Assembly (NCBI GenBank): GCA_030425145.1
Contig: JAUHVK010000009.1
Location: 62,001 to 126,000, forward strand
Reading direction: 5' to 3'
Source: Alphaproteobacteria bacterium
GTDB lineage: Bacteria; Pseudomonadota; Alphaproteobacteria; Rhodobacterales; Rhodobacteraceae
Length of the DNA stretch: 64,000 nucleotides
The notes below the pieces were generated by a model. That model did no database searches and was not told where the DNA came from. It saw nothing but the letters and a program-made list of their open reading frames with translations. Positions 1 through 8,615 of this stretch are shown in pieces. Made by a program: the position numbers and the translations under genes. Positions within the stretch are counted from its first letter, which is position 1. Each line of letters opens with the position of its first letter.

Positions 1-1284
1 GACGGGTCCGTGGTGGCCGGTCTCGCCGAAAGCTGGGAGATCAGCGACGACGGCACGACCTACACGTTCAAGCTGCGCGATGGCGTGACGTTCCACGATG
101 GCACCACAATGGATGCCGAGGACGTCAAATTCACCCTCGACCGCGCCCGCGCCGAAGACAGCGCCAATGCACAGAAGGCTCTCTTTGCCGGGATTTCCGA
201 GGTCACTGTGGTCGACCCGGCAACGGTCGAGGTAAAACTCTCTGCACCGGACGGCAATTTTCTGTTCAACATGGCTTGGGGCGATGCGGTGATCGTGGCC
301 CCCGAGAGCATCGAGAACATCAAACAGACCCCTATCGGCACTGGACCCTTCAAGTTTGATACCTGGGTGCAGGGCGATCGGATCGAAATCAGCCGCAATG
401 CCGCGTACTGGGGCGACGCTCCGGCACTCGAAGCGGCGACCTTCAAATTCATCTCAGACCCCACCGCAGCCTTTGCCGCGATGATGGCGCAGGACATCGA
501 CGCGTTCGCGGGCTTCCCGGCGCCTGAAAACCTGCCTCAGTTCGAGGCCGATCCTCGTTTTCAGGTTCTCGTCGGCTCAACCGAAGGCGAAACGATCCTG
601 AGCACGAACAACAAGATGCCGCCTCTGGATGACGTGCGCGTGCGTGAGGCCATCGCCCACGCTATCGACCGTCAGGCAATCATCGACGGGGCAATGTTCG
701 GACTGGGCACCCCGATCGGCACCCATTTCGCGCCGCACAATCCCGACTACGTCGATCTGACCGCAAAATCGAACTACGACCCAGAGAAAGCGAAGGCGCT
801 ATTGGCCGAAGCCGGTTTTGCGGATGGCTTTACCACTACTCTGAAACTGCCCCCGCCCTCCTACGCCCGGCGCGGAGGTGAGATCATCGCGGCGCAGTTG
901 CGCGCAGTTGGGATCGAGACTGAGATTACCAATCTCGAATGGGCGCAATGGCTGGAAGAGGTGTTCCGTGGCAAGGACTTCGGCCTGACCATCGTCAGCC
1001 ATACCGAACCGTTCGACATCGGCATCTATGCGCGTCCGGATTACTATTTCCAGTATGACAATCCGGCGTTCCAGGAGTTGATGAGCACCCTTGGCGCCAC
1101 GAGCGACCCCGCTGCGCGGTCGGACCTGCTCGCACAGGCCCAAACCATGATCGCGGACGATTACGTCAACGGCTATCTTTTCCAACTGGCCTTCCCGACA
1201 GTTGCGGATGCACGGATCAAGGGTCTTTGGCAGAACGCGCCGACACAGGCCACGGACCTGACCGGTGTAAGCTGGTCGGAGTAA
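1..1284 (+). CDS. ABC transporter solute-binding protein, family 5 (partial, 5' end outside window)
   Basis: The frame is open from the first base, so the signal peptide and N-terminus lie upstream; 427 residues are visible. It reads as the periplasmic solute-binding component of a peptide/nickel-type ABC importer (SBP_bac_5). Family hallmarks seen are the early AESWEISDDGTTYTFKLRDG block with VTFHDG, the central GTGPFKF segment, and the VREAIAHAIDR stretch in the C-terminal lobe. The sequence ends near the family's normal C-terminus. The substrate cannot be read from sequence; di/oligopeptides are usual, but opines, glutathione or sugars are possible. Permease and ATPase genes are not downstream, so they are presumably upstream of the window. 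A 14-bp hairpin follows the stop. Confidence 0.9.
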   Translation, partial: DGSVVAGLAESWEISDDGTTYTFKLRDGVTFHDGTTMDAEDVKFTLDRARAEDSANAQKALFAGISEVTVVDPATVEVKLSAPDGNFLFNMAWGDAVIVAPESIENIKQTPIGTGPFKFDTWVQGDRIEISRNAAYWGDAPALEAATFKFISDPTAAFAAMMAQDIDAFAGFPAPENLPQFEADPRFQVLVGSTEGETILSTNNKMPPLDDVRVREAIAHAIDRQAIIDGAMFGLGTPIGTHFAPHNPDYVDLTAKSNYDPEKAKALLAEAGFADGFTTTLKLPPPSYARRGGEIIAAQLRAVGIETEITNLEWAQWLEEVFRGKDFGLTIVSHTEPFDIGIYARPDYYFQYDNPAFQELMSTLGATSDPAARSDLLAQAQTMIADDYVNGYLFQLAFPTVADARIKGLWQNAPTQATDLTGVSWSE

Positions 1285-1300
1285 GTCGCTTTACGAGTTC

Positions 1301-1336
1301 TGGCACGGATGCGGGCATTGCACCGCATCCGTGCCA
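1301..1336 (+). terminator. Strong hairpin after the solute-binding protein gene
   Basis: A 14-bp perfect stem (TGGCACGGATGCGG pairing with CCGCATCCGTGCCA) with an 8-nt loop lies 17 bp after the stop. The bases after it (GCTTTCC) hold only a short U stretch, so it may end transcription weakly or stabilise the 3' end of the transporter mRNA. The rest of the 1285–1503 gap shows no gene. Confidence 0.55.
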
Positions 1337-1503
1337 GCTTTCCAAGAGACTTTGGAATTAAGACTTTTTACGTTCTGAAAGACCCGCTTCCGGACATTTC
1401 TTAGCAGTTCTCCAAAACTCCGGGCTTGTAAGGGGCGACAAAGAGCGTCAGCTCAACGTAAGACCAGATTGCCAATCGCATGAGTCCAACATAGGGTCAT
1501 GCA

Positions 1504-2973
1504 ATGCCCATCCCCGTCGAAAACTTCTTTCTCAAACCGGACTCGAAGGGCACCCTTCAGGCGCGCATCCAGCAGATGGTCGCCGAAGGCATCCTGTCCG
1601 GGCGGTTTCACCGGGGTGAAAAGCTGCCCTCAAGCCGGAAACTGGCGCATCACCTCGGCGTCAGCCGGATTACCGTCACACTCGCCTATACCGAGCTTCT
1701 GGCCAACGACTACCTCACATCGCGCGGCCGCTCCGGCTATTATGTGTCGAACGACGCGCCCGAGCCGCCGCAATTCGAAAACACCCCACGCAAAGAGGAT
1801 GCCGTCGATTGGTCCCGTGCGATCGGCCAGAAATTCACCGGCGCGGTGACGCTCGTCAAACCACAGGACTGGGCACAGTACCGTTATCCGTTCCTCTACG
1901 GCCAGACCGACCCGCAGCTCTTCGATCATGCAAACTGGCGGCTCTGCGCATTGCAGGCTTTAGGGGCGAAGGATTTTGCCGCGCTGACCCGGGATTACTT
2001 CGATCAGGACGACCCGCAACTGGTCGAGTTCATCCTGCGCCACACCCTGCCGCGCCGAGGAATCACCGCCACAACGGATGAAGTTCTGATAACCATGGGC
2101 GCTCAGAACGCGCTCTGGATGACCTCTCAGGTCCTGCTGACCCAGCGCCGCAACGCGGTGATCGAGAACCCCTGTTACCCCTCGCTGCGCGGTGTGCTGA
2201 CTCAATCCCGCTGCCATCTGAGCGCGGTCGACGTCGATGAAGACGGGTTGCCGCCCACGCAAATCCCAGAAAAAACCGACGTGATCTTCACCACCCCCAG
2301 CCATCAATGCCCGACATCCTACACGATGCCATTGTCCCGCCGGCAGGCGCTGCTCGAACGCGCCCGCGTACTCGATGCGCTGATCGTTGAGGACGATTAC
2401 GAATTCGAGATGGCCTATCTCAAACCGCCGATGCCCGCGCTCAAAAGCCTCGATGAAGACGGCCGTGTGATCTATGTCGGCAGCTTTTCAAAATCGCTCT
2501 TCCCCGGACTAAGGCTGGGTTACCTTGTTGGCTCGGCCCCGTTCATCCGCGAAGCCCGCGCCCTGCGCGCTGCCATGCTCCGCCATCCGCCGGGCCTGAC
2601 CCAACGCACCACCGCGTATTTCCTGAGCCTCGGGCATTATGACAGCCTGATCCGCAGGACCGGCAAGGCGCTCAACGACCGGCGCGCAATCATGGAACAT
2701 GCAATCCGCAAACACGGGCTGACCATCGCCGGAAAAGGCACCTATGGCGGGTCCAGCTTCTGGATGCGCGCCCCGGATCATGTCGATTGCGAAGAGCTGG
2801 CCCAGCGGCTGGCCAAGGTTGGCGTATTGATCGAACCCGGCACCGCGTTCTTTGCCGACGACAACCCGCCGCGCAATTTCTACCGCCTCGCCTACAGCTC
2901 GATTGCCCAAGCCCGGATCGACCCCGGCGTGGCGGAAATCGCCAAGGCCATCGACGCGACACCTGTTACATAG
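1504..2973 (+). CDS. MocR/GabR-family PLP-dependent transcriptional regulator
   Basis: This 489-residue protein has the standard MocR layout. Residues about 15–80 form a GntR winged helix (motif SSRKLAHHLGVSRITV). A linker follows, and residues about 130–485 form an aminotransferase class I-like domain. The PLP-binding lysine is Lys330 in GSFSKSLFPGLRLGY, and the PLP-ring aspartate sits in VEDDYEFE. Such proteins sense an amine or amino-acid metabolite through PLP and activate or repress nearby genes. The N-terminus resembles TauR-type regulators, but no taurine genes are visible, so the target is unknown. The start at 1504 was preferred over the out-of-frame ATG at 1499. The 3' end overlaps the convergent FAD oxidoreductase gene by 8 bp. 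Confidence 0.9.
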   Translation: MPIPVENFFLKPDSKGTLQARIQQMVAEGILSGRFHRGEKLPSSRKLAHHLGVSRITVTLAYTELLANDYLTSRGRSGYYVSNDAPEPPQFENTPRKEDAVDWSRAIGQKFTGAVTLVKPQDWAQYRYPFLYGQTDPQLFDHANWRLCALQALGAKDFAALTRDYFDQDDPQLVEFILRHTLPRRGITATTDEVLITMGAQNALWMTSQVLLTQRRNAVIENPCYPSLRGVLTQSRCHLSAVDVDEDGLPPTQIPEKTDVIFTTPSHQCPTSYTMPLSRRQALLERARVLDALIVEDDYEFEMAYLKPPMPALKSLDEDGRVIYVGSFSKSLFPGLRLGYLVGSAPFIREARALRAAMLRHPPGLTQRTTAYFLSLGHYDSLIRRTGKALNDRRAIMEHAIRKHGLTIAGKGTYGGSSFWMRAPDHVDCEELAQRLAKVGVLIEPGTAFFADDNPPRNFYRLAYSSIAQARIDPGVAEIAKAIDATPVT

Positions 2974-4006
2974 AGGCATCCACCCGAAATCCGGGCGGGA
3001 TCGCATCTTTCCCCTCAAGCACCAGATCGGCCATCACTTCTGCCACCTTCGGGGCCATTCCGAACCCGATCTTGAAACCGCCATTGGCGATGAAATGCCC
3101 ATCCTTTCCGGGCCACGCCCCAAGCATCGGCGCACGTGACCGCGCGCGCGGGCGCACCCCGGCCCAGCGGTCGACGACCGGCGCATTGGCCAGCACCGGC
3201 ATCGCGGCAATCGCCCGCGCAATCAGATCGTCGCATTGCGCATCCAAACCATCAGGGCTGTCAAATTCCCTTTCGCTGGTCGACCCAATCGCAACCGTAC
3301 CGTTGGCGTGCGGGATGATATGCAAGCCATCTACAAACACCTGCGGCACGGGTCCGGCATCATAGGCCAAGGCCACCGACTGGCCCTTGATCCCGGCACC
3401 GACGGATTTCCCGACCTCTTCCGACAAGGTCAAAAGCCCACGCCAGCCCGTTGCCCAGATCACCGCACCATGGTCCGGCGCTTTGGAAACAACCTCGACG
3501 CCATTTGCATCTAACGCCGCAACCAACGCGGCACAGGCCTGTCGTGGGTGCATCCGACCGGTCAGCGTGTCCCGAATGAGGTAACCTGACGGCGACACAG
3601 GCACTAAATCACCCGCATCGTCAGCTGCGATCACCTCCCACACCGCGTGCCCCTGCCATAAGGCAAGCGCGCCGTCGCAGCGCGCCTGTGCTAGTTCCAA
3701 GGCATGGTCGTCGGCAATCGGCTGCAACCGCCCCGTGCGCCCGTAGCCCGGATCGACACCACCAACCTCCTGCACCTCGGCCCAGAACGCCTCGGCCATG
3801 AGAAGGCTCTCCAGTTGAAACGCTTTCTTGTCGTTCCAGTTCTCCGGCACATGCGGTGCCAAGGCACCGACCAGCCCGCCGCTCGAGCCCGAGCCTGCAC
3901 CAAACGGGTCCACCACCTGCACCCGCGCGCCGCGTTGCGTCAGAACCCACGCGATGCTCAGGCCAAAAATCCCCGCACCGCGCACCGTGATTTCGGGCAT
4001 TGCCAT
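2966..4006 (-). CDS. FAD-dependent oxidoreductase (DAO family), probable MnmC oxidoreductase half
   Basis: The 346-residue protein starts with a Rossmann FAD-binding motif (GAGIFGLSIAWVLTQRGA) and has the DAO C-terminal segment (WAGVRPRARSRAPMLG, then NGGFKIGFGMAP). The SSGGLVGALAPHVP segment resembles the corresponding part of the MnmC oxidoreductase domain, which removes the carboxymethyl group from cmnm5U34 in tRNA. Its start lies 47 bp from the divergent mnmD gene, which encodes the partner methyltransferase activity. In E. coli both are one polypeptide. I infer a split MnmC, although a glycine- or sarcosine-oxidase-like role cannot be excluded. GGAGAG six bases upstream supports the start at 4006. 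Confidence 0.75.
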   Translation of the reverse strand: MAMPEITVRGAGIFGLSIAWVLTQRGARVQVVDPFGAGSGSSGGLVGALAPHVPENWNDKKAFQLESLLMAEAFWAEVQEVGGVDPGYGRTGRLQPIADDHALELAQARCDGALALWQGHAVWEVIAADDAGDLVPVSPSGYLIRDTLTGRMHPRQACAALVAALDANGVEVVSKAPDHGAVIWATGWRGLLTLSEEVGKSVGAGIKGQSVALAYDAGPVPQVFVDGLHIIPHANGTVAIGSTSEREFDSPDGLDAQCDDLIARAIAAMPVLANAPVVDRWAGVRPRARSRAPMLGAWPGKDGHFIANGGFKIGFGMAPKVAEVMADLVLEGKDAIPPGFRVDASM

Positions 4007-4053
4007 TCCGGTCTCTCCTCGCCAAGGTCGCGCTGTCGCTAAGGTATGTCATC

Positions 4054-4728
4054 ATGGAACTCCAGACGGAACCGCTCGACTGGCGCGATGGGGATGTCCC
4101 TGTCTCCCGCCGGTTCGACGACCCTTATTTTTCGCTCGACAACGGACTCGCGGAAGCGCGCTACGTGTTTCTTGCGGGCAATGACCTGCCCGCGCGGTTC
4201 CGGGACGGGTTTCACATAGCCGAACTGGGCTTCGGCACGGGGTTGAACCTTCTGGCCACACTCGACCTCTGGCGGGCAAGCAATCAGACCGGCACCCTGC
4301 ACTTCACCAGTTTTGAGGCGTTCCCGATGCAGGCGGACGACATGATCCGCGCGCAGCAGGCGTTCCCGGAACTCGCCGCGATTGCCAATGATCTCGCCCC
4401 GTTCTGGGCCGAGGGCGCACGGCACATCTCCCTCCCCGACCTGCGCTTTACCCTAGTCGAAGGCGACGCGCGCCGGACGCTGCCAACCATGCCCACGCCC
4501 GCCGACGCATGGTTTCTTGACGGCTTTGCCCCAGCCAAGAACCCCGAACTCTGGGAACCCGAGCTTCTCTCCCAAGTCGCCGAAAAAACAGCGCCAAACG
4601 GCACCGCCGCCACCTATACCGCCGCCGGCCATGTGCGCCGCGCGCTTGACGCGGCGGGTCTCAACACCACCCGCATCCCCGGCTTTGGCCGCAAGCGCCA
4701 TATGACCATCGCCCGGAAAGCCGCCTGA
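4054..4728 (+). CDS. mnmD: tRNA 5-methylaminomethyl-2-thiouridine34 methyltransferase (MnmD-type)
   Basis: The 224-residue protein matches the N-terminal methyltransferase domain of MnmC. Visible marks are the N-terminal LDWRDGDVPVSRRFDDPYFS, the SAM-binding ELGFGTGLNLL, and the DAWFLDGFAPAKNPELW motif near the C-terminus. It transfers a methyl group from SAM to nm5(s2)U34 of certain tRNAs. The frame is open further upstream, but the family N-terminus starts at MELQTEPL, so ATG 4054 is chosen. The gene ends one base before the EamA transporter gene, so the two are probably co-transcribed. The FAD oxidoreductase half is encoded divergently upstream. Confidence 0.88.
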   Translation: MELQTEPLDWRDGDVPVSRRFDDPYFSLDNGLAEARYVFLAGNDLPARFRDGFHIAELGFGTGLNLLATLDLWRASNQTGTLHFTSFEAFPMQADDMIRAQQAFPELAAIANDLAPFWAEGARHISLPDLRFTLVEGDARRTLPTMPTPADAWFLDGFAPAKNPELWEPELLSQVAEKTAPNGTAATYTAAGHVRRALDAAGLNTTRIPGFGRKRHMTIARKAA

Positions 4729-4729
4729 T

Positions 4730-5596
4730 ATGAGTGAGACCAACAACCGTCTGGGCATCTGGCTCATGGTGGCGACAACCTTCGTTTTTGCCATGCAGGA
4801 CGGCCTGTCCCAGCACTTGGCCAGCGAATACAACGTGCTGATGGTGGTGATGATCCGCTACTGGTTCTTCGCCGCCTTCGTGATGTTTGTCGCCAGCCGC
4901 CGTGCAGGTGGCCTGCGCGCAGCGGCGGCAACCACCCAGCCTTGGCTACAAGTGTTTCGCGGGTTGCTCTTGGCGTCCGAGATTTGCGTGATGGTTCTTG
5001 GCTTCACCTATCTCGGCCTTGTCGAAAGCCACGCAATCTTCGCCTGCTACCCGCTGCTCATCGCCGCACTATCCGGCCCGATCCTTGGCGAACAGGTCGG
5101 CTGGCGGCGCTGGACGGCGATTGGCGTGGGCTTCATCGGTATCCTCATCATCCTGCAACCCGGCTTTGGCGTCTTCTCACCACTGGCCATCATCCCCGCC
5201 GTTTCGGCGCTGATGTTCGCCCTCTACGGCCTTCTCACTCGCTACGCCGCCCGCAAGGACAGCGCCGCCACCAGCTTTTTCTGGACCGGCACTGTTGGGG
5301 CGGTGTTCATGACGCTGATCGGCATCTGGTTCTGGGAGCCGATGACCCCTGTGGATTGGGGCATGATGGCACTGCTCTGCGTCACGGGTGCCACCGGCCA
5401 CTACCTGCTCATCAAATGCTACGACGTTGCCGAAGCCAGTGCAGTCCAGCCCTTCGCCTATCTGCAACTGCCCTTCGCGGCGAGCCTTGGTATCCTTGTG
5501 TTCGGCGAAGCGATCCGACCGAATGTCGTCTTCGGGGCCAGCCTCATTGTCAGCGCGGGCCTATTCACCCTTTGGCGGCAGCGGCAAAAGGGTTGA
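4730..5596 (+). CDS. DMT-superfamily (EamA) membrane transporter
   Basis: This 288-residue protein has about ten hydrophobic segments arranged as two EamA repeats. A conserved early segment reads WLMVATTFVFAMQDGLSQHL, and the second repeat covers the C-terminal half. Members export or import small metabolites, and the substrate cannot be predicted here. The gene begins one base after the mnmD stop. Its last 36 bp overlap the convergent transglycosylase gene in another frame. Confidence 0.85.
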   Translation: MSETNNRLGIWLMVATTFVFAMQDGLSQHLASEYNVLMVVMIRYWFFAAFVMFVASRRAGGLRAAAATTQPWLQVFRGLLLASEICVMVLGFTYLGLVESHAIFACYPLLIAALSGPILGEQVGWRRWTAIGVGFIGILIILQPGFGVFSPLAIIPAVSALMFALYGLLTRYAARKDSAATSFFWTGTVGAVFMTLIGIWFWEPMTPVDWGMMALLCVTGATGHYLLIKCYDVAEASAVQPFAYLQLPFAASLGILVFGEAIRPNVVFGASLIVSAGLFTLWRQRQKG

Positions 5597-7534
5597 GCCT
5601 TTGAGCTCTTCCGAAAATGGCACCGGATGTGGATCGCGCCCCAGCCGGGCACGGTAAATCGGCAGGCTTTCGGTGACGCGCATCACGTAGTTGCGGGTTT
5701 CGGTAAAGGGGATGTGCTCAATCCAGTCGATCACATCCATATCCCCGCGCCGTGGATCGCCCCGCTCCTGCATCCAGCGTTCGGGACGGCTTGGCCCGGC
5801 GTTGTAGCCCGCCGCGATCATCACCGCATTGCCGTTGAACTGCTCGGCCAACCGTTCCAGATAAGTCGCTCCAAGCACCGCATTGTAAATCGGGTCGGTC
5901 AAAAGCTTGGTCTCGGAATATTCGACATCAAGCCACCCGGCCACTTCCTGCGCGGTGCGAGGCATCACCTGCATCAGCCCTCGCGCGCCAACAGGTGAGA
6001 TGACCGCCGGATCGAATTCTGATTCCCGTCGGGCAATCGCCAACACCAGTTCAGTCGGCACAGGATGCTCTAACTCGGCGACCCGATGCAGCGCGTAATA
6101 GGGTCCGTGTACCTCATGGCCGTATTGTGCTGCCCGTTTGCCCAGCATCACCTGCACATGCGGCAAGTTCAGATCTTCGAGCAACTGTCCCATCTGCCCG
6201 ATCTGCTGCCGATCCAGCGACTCGGCCAGGTGAGTCAGGAACCGTTCCGCGAGAACTTTTTCCTCGGCATCCAGCAACAGGATCGCAGCGGTGAAGACCG
6301 ACGATTCCGTGAACGGCGCATCACGCCAATCCGGGAACACTTCCGCCCCGGACAAAAGCGGATCGGGCGCAAGGCCACCGGCCTCTGCTGCCAGCAGACC
6401 ATAAAAAGACGTCTGGAACTGAGCCCCGAATGCGAATGCCTTAGCCGCCCCCTGGGCATCACCCGACGCCTCCAGCGCCCGTCCCAGCCAATACCCGGCC
6501 CGGCCCAGTGAAATCGGGCTTTCGACCCCACCGCGCAAATCGCGGAAATGCTGTGCCGCGCGTTTGGGCTCATCCAAGAACCGCAGAGACAGGTAGCCCG
6601 CAAGCCATTCCAGATCGGCAAAAGACGTTCCCGCTTTGAGGTGATGGCTAGCCGCCACCTCATAGGCCGTCTCGTATCGCTTGTCCCACATCAGGCTCCG
6701 GACAAGATCGTCCCGCTGCCGTGCCCAGATGTCCGGTCTTCCAAGAGCCTCGGGCGATGACGACCGCGCCAGCAATAGCTCGACCGCATCATCGGTCCGG
6801 CCCTTGCGCACACGCCACGCGAACCGCTCATAGGCCAACCCGGCATCCGCGCTCAGCGCGGCGGGCACTGCCTCGATCAATACGTCTACCCCCGCCGCAT
6901 CGGCCCGCAGCGCCATCCGCGCTTCGGCCAGCGCGCGCCAGTCTTCTCCGACCAAAGGCAGCATCGCACGGGCATTGCTCGCACGACCCTGCCACAATAG
7001 CGCATCCAGCCGGGCCGTATGGTGTGGCTTCAGCAGGTCGCCATAGCTGGCAACAAAGGCCGCTTGTTCATCCTCGGTCAGCACCAGCGTGGTCCACGCC
7101 CGCAGGATCACTTCCTCTGCTCCGGCACGGTCATCCGCCGCCAACAAGGCGCGCGACAAGGACAGCGCACCCGCGCCGGTCTCTGGCACATGATCGGCGT
7201 AAAAGGCGCGGATCGCATCGGCAGAGCCAGACGTCATCGCACCTTCGCTTTTCTCCTTGAGATACGGCAGACCCGGCCAGTCGGGATTGCGCGACAGGAA
7301 ATCCATGATCTCGCGCGGCGTACCAAGGCCATCGCGCAAGGAATGCCAAAGGATCACATCCAGCGCCGCCTGCCCGTCCCCACGCGCCTCGATCTGCGCT
7401 GCGGCCCAATTGCCCTCCCGCATCAGGCCCATCGCGCGCTCCAACGGACGCGCATCCGATTGGGCCGCAACACTTAATGGCAGGGACAGCACAACCGCCG
7501 TCAGGATCGCGATAGGCCGAAACATGACTTGCAT
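5561..7534 (-). CDS. Soluble lytic murein transglycosylase
   Basis: This 657-residue exported protein has a hydrophobic signal peptide (FRPIAILTAVVLSLPLSVAAQ). A long alpha-helical superhelical region follows (about residues 30–470), and then a C-terminal SLT domain (about 480–630). The catalytic glutamate lies in IARRESEFDPAVISPVGARG, followed by LMQVMPRTAQEVA and the AAGYNAGPSRPERW motif. It cleaves the MurNAc–GlcNAc bond of peptidoglycan, giving anhydro-muropeptides, in the periplasm. The size and layout match Slt70-type enzymes. The start may instead be the ATG nine bases downstream; GGAG upstream does not decide between them. The 3' end overlaps the EamA gene. Confidence 0.9.
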   Translation of the reverse strand: MQVMFRPIAILTAVVLSLPLSVAAQSDARPLERAMGLMREGNWAAAQIEARGDGQAALDVILWHSLRDGLGTPREIMDFLSRNPDWPGLPYLKEKSEGAMTSGSADAIRAFYADHVPETGAGALSLSRALLAADDRAGAEEVILRAWTTLVLTEDEQAAFVASYGDLLKPHHTARLDALLWQGRASNARAMLPLVGEDWRALAEARMALRADAAGVDVLIEAVPAALSADAGLAYERFAWRVRKGRTDDAVELLLARSSSPEALGRPDIWARQRDDLVRSLMWDKRYETAYEVAASHHLKAGTSFADLEWLAGYLSLRFLDEPKRAAQHFRDLRGGVESPISLGRAGYWLGRALEASGDAQGAAKAFAFGAQFQTSFYGLLAAEAGGLAPDPLLSGAEVFPDWRDAPFTESSVFTAAILLLDAEEKVLAERFLTHLAESLDRQQIGQMGQLLEDLNLPHVQVMLGKRAAQYGHEVHGPYYALHRVAELEHPVPTELVLAIARRESEFDPAVISPVGARGLMQVMPRTAQEVAGWLDVEYSETKLLTDPIYNAVLGATYLERLAEQFNGNAVMIAAGYNAGPSRPERWMQERGDPRRGDMDVIDWIEHIPFTETRNYVMRVTESLPIYRARLGRDPHPVPFSEELKGSTLLPLPPKGE

Positions 7535-7655
7535 TTTCTCCGATGAAACAGGATAGACGGCTCGCTGAAGGATAACCTGCCCCCCGCTGCCTTCAACTCA
7601 CATTCGCGGGACGGGAGTAACGGCGCAACCGCCACACACAATAAGGAGCGTGACA

Positions 7656-8531
7656 ATGTTCAAAGGGTCGATGCCTGCACTGGTCACACCGTTCAAGAAC
7701 GGTGCAGTGGATTTTGACACGCTCAAACAACTTGTGGACTGGCATGTTGATCAGGGCAGCCACGGTCTTGTTCCCGTTGGCACCACGGGCGAAAGCCCGA
7801 CCCTCACCCACGAGGAACACGAAAAAGTCGTCTCTTTCGTTGTCGAAGCCGCAGCCGGACGTATCCCCGTCATCGCGGGCGCCGGGTCGAACAACACCGA
7901 AGAAGCGATCCGCTTTCTCCAGCATGCCGAAAAGGCGGGCGCGCAGGCGGGTCTCGTCGTGACACCCTATTACAACAAGCCGACACAGGACGGGCTGATC
8001 CGGCATTTCACAATGCTGCACGATTCCTGCGATCTGCCGATCATCATCTACAACATCCCCGGCCGCTCGGTTGTCGACATGACTCCCAAGACGATGGGTG
8101 AGCTGGCGAAACTGCCGCGCATCATCGGGGTAAAGGACGCCACCGGCGATCTCGCCCGCGTCTGCGCGCAGCGGATCACCTGCGGCAAGGATTTCGTCCA
8201 GCTTTCGGGTGAGGATGCGACCGCGCATGGTTTCAACGCACAAGGCGGTGTCGGCTGTATCTCGGTCACGGCCAACGTGGCCCCGGCGCTTTGTGCGAAG
8301 CTGCAAGAGGCAACCCTGGCCGGCGATTACAGCACTGCCCTCGAGATTCAGGATCGTCTGATGCCACTGCATCACAGCATCTTTGCCGAGCCGGGTCTCT
8401 GCGGCGCGAAATACGCGATGAGCCGTCTGGGCCTCTGTGAAGAGGAAATGCGCCCGCCGCTTTTCCCCGTGTCGCAACCGACCCGCGATCTGATCGACAA
8501 CGGCCTGCGCCATGCCGGGCTGTTGAACTGA
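7656..8531 (+). CDS. dapA: 4-hydroxy-tetrahydrodipicolinate synthase
   Basis: The 291-residue enzyme condenses pyruvate with aspartate semialdehyde, the first committed step to diaminopimelate and lysine. Visible marks are the N-terminal [27 protein letters not shown], the tyrosine in [16 protein letters not shown], and the Schiff-base lysine in [16 protein letters not shown] sits ten bases before ATG 7656; an in-frame GTG two codons earlier is less likely. It is transcribed divergently from the transglycosylase gene and is followed by a clear terminator. dapB, the next enzyme of the pathway, lies about 9.4 kb away on the other strand. Confidence 0.97.
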   Translation: MFKGSMPALVTPFKNGAVDFDTLKQLVDWHVDQGSHGLVPVGTTGESPTLTHEEHEKVVSFVVEAAAGRIPVIAGAGSNNTEEAIRFLQHAEKAGAQAGLVVTPYYNKPTQDGLIRHFTMLHDSCDLPIIIYNIPGRSVVDMTPKTMGELAKLPRIIGVKDATGDLARVCAQRITCGKDFVQLSGEDATAHGFNAQGGVGCISVTANVAPALCAKLQEATLAGDYSTALEIQDRLMPLHHSIFAEPGLCGAKYAMSRLGLCEEEMRPPLFPVSQPTRDLIDNGLRHAGLLN

Positions 8532-8565
8532 GCGCCTAGGCGCGTTTGATCAAACAGAACCAAAG

Positions 8566-8600
8566 AGGCCGCGCCCCAGAAGCGCGGCCTTTCATTTTTT
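8566..8600 (+). terminator. Rho-independent terminator of dapA
   Basis: The 9-bp GC-rich stem AGGCCGCGC/GCGCGGCCT with a 7-nt loop is followed by TTCATTTTTT, 34 bp after the dapA stop. Confidence 0.85.
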
Positions 8601-8614
8601 ACCATCCGGTAAAA
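8597..8614. repeat. Palindrome TTTTACCATCCGGTAAAA, copy 1
   Basis: An 18-bp sequence with perfect 7-bp arms (TTTTACC/GGTAAAA) lies between the dapA terminator and the stop codon of the convergent M16 gene. A near-identical sequence recurs at 12443–12460 beside the purH stop. Confidence 0.6.
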
Positions 8615-8615
8615 T

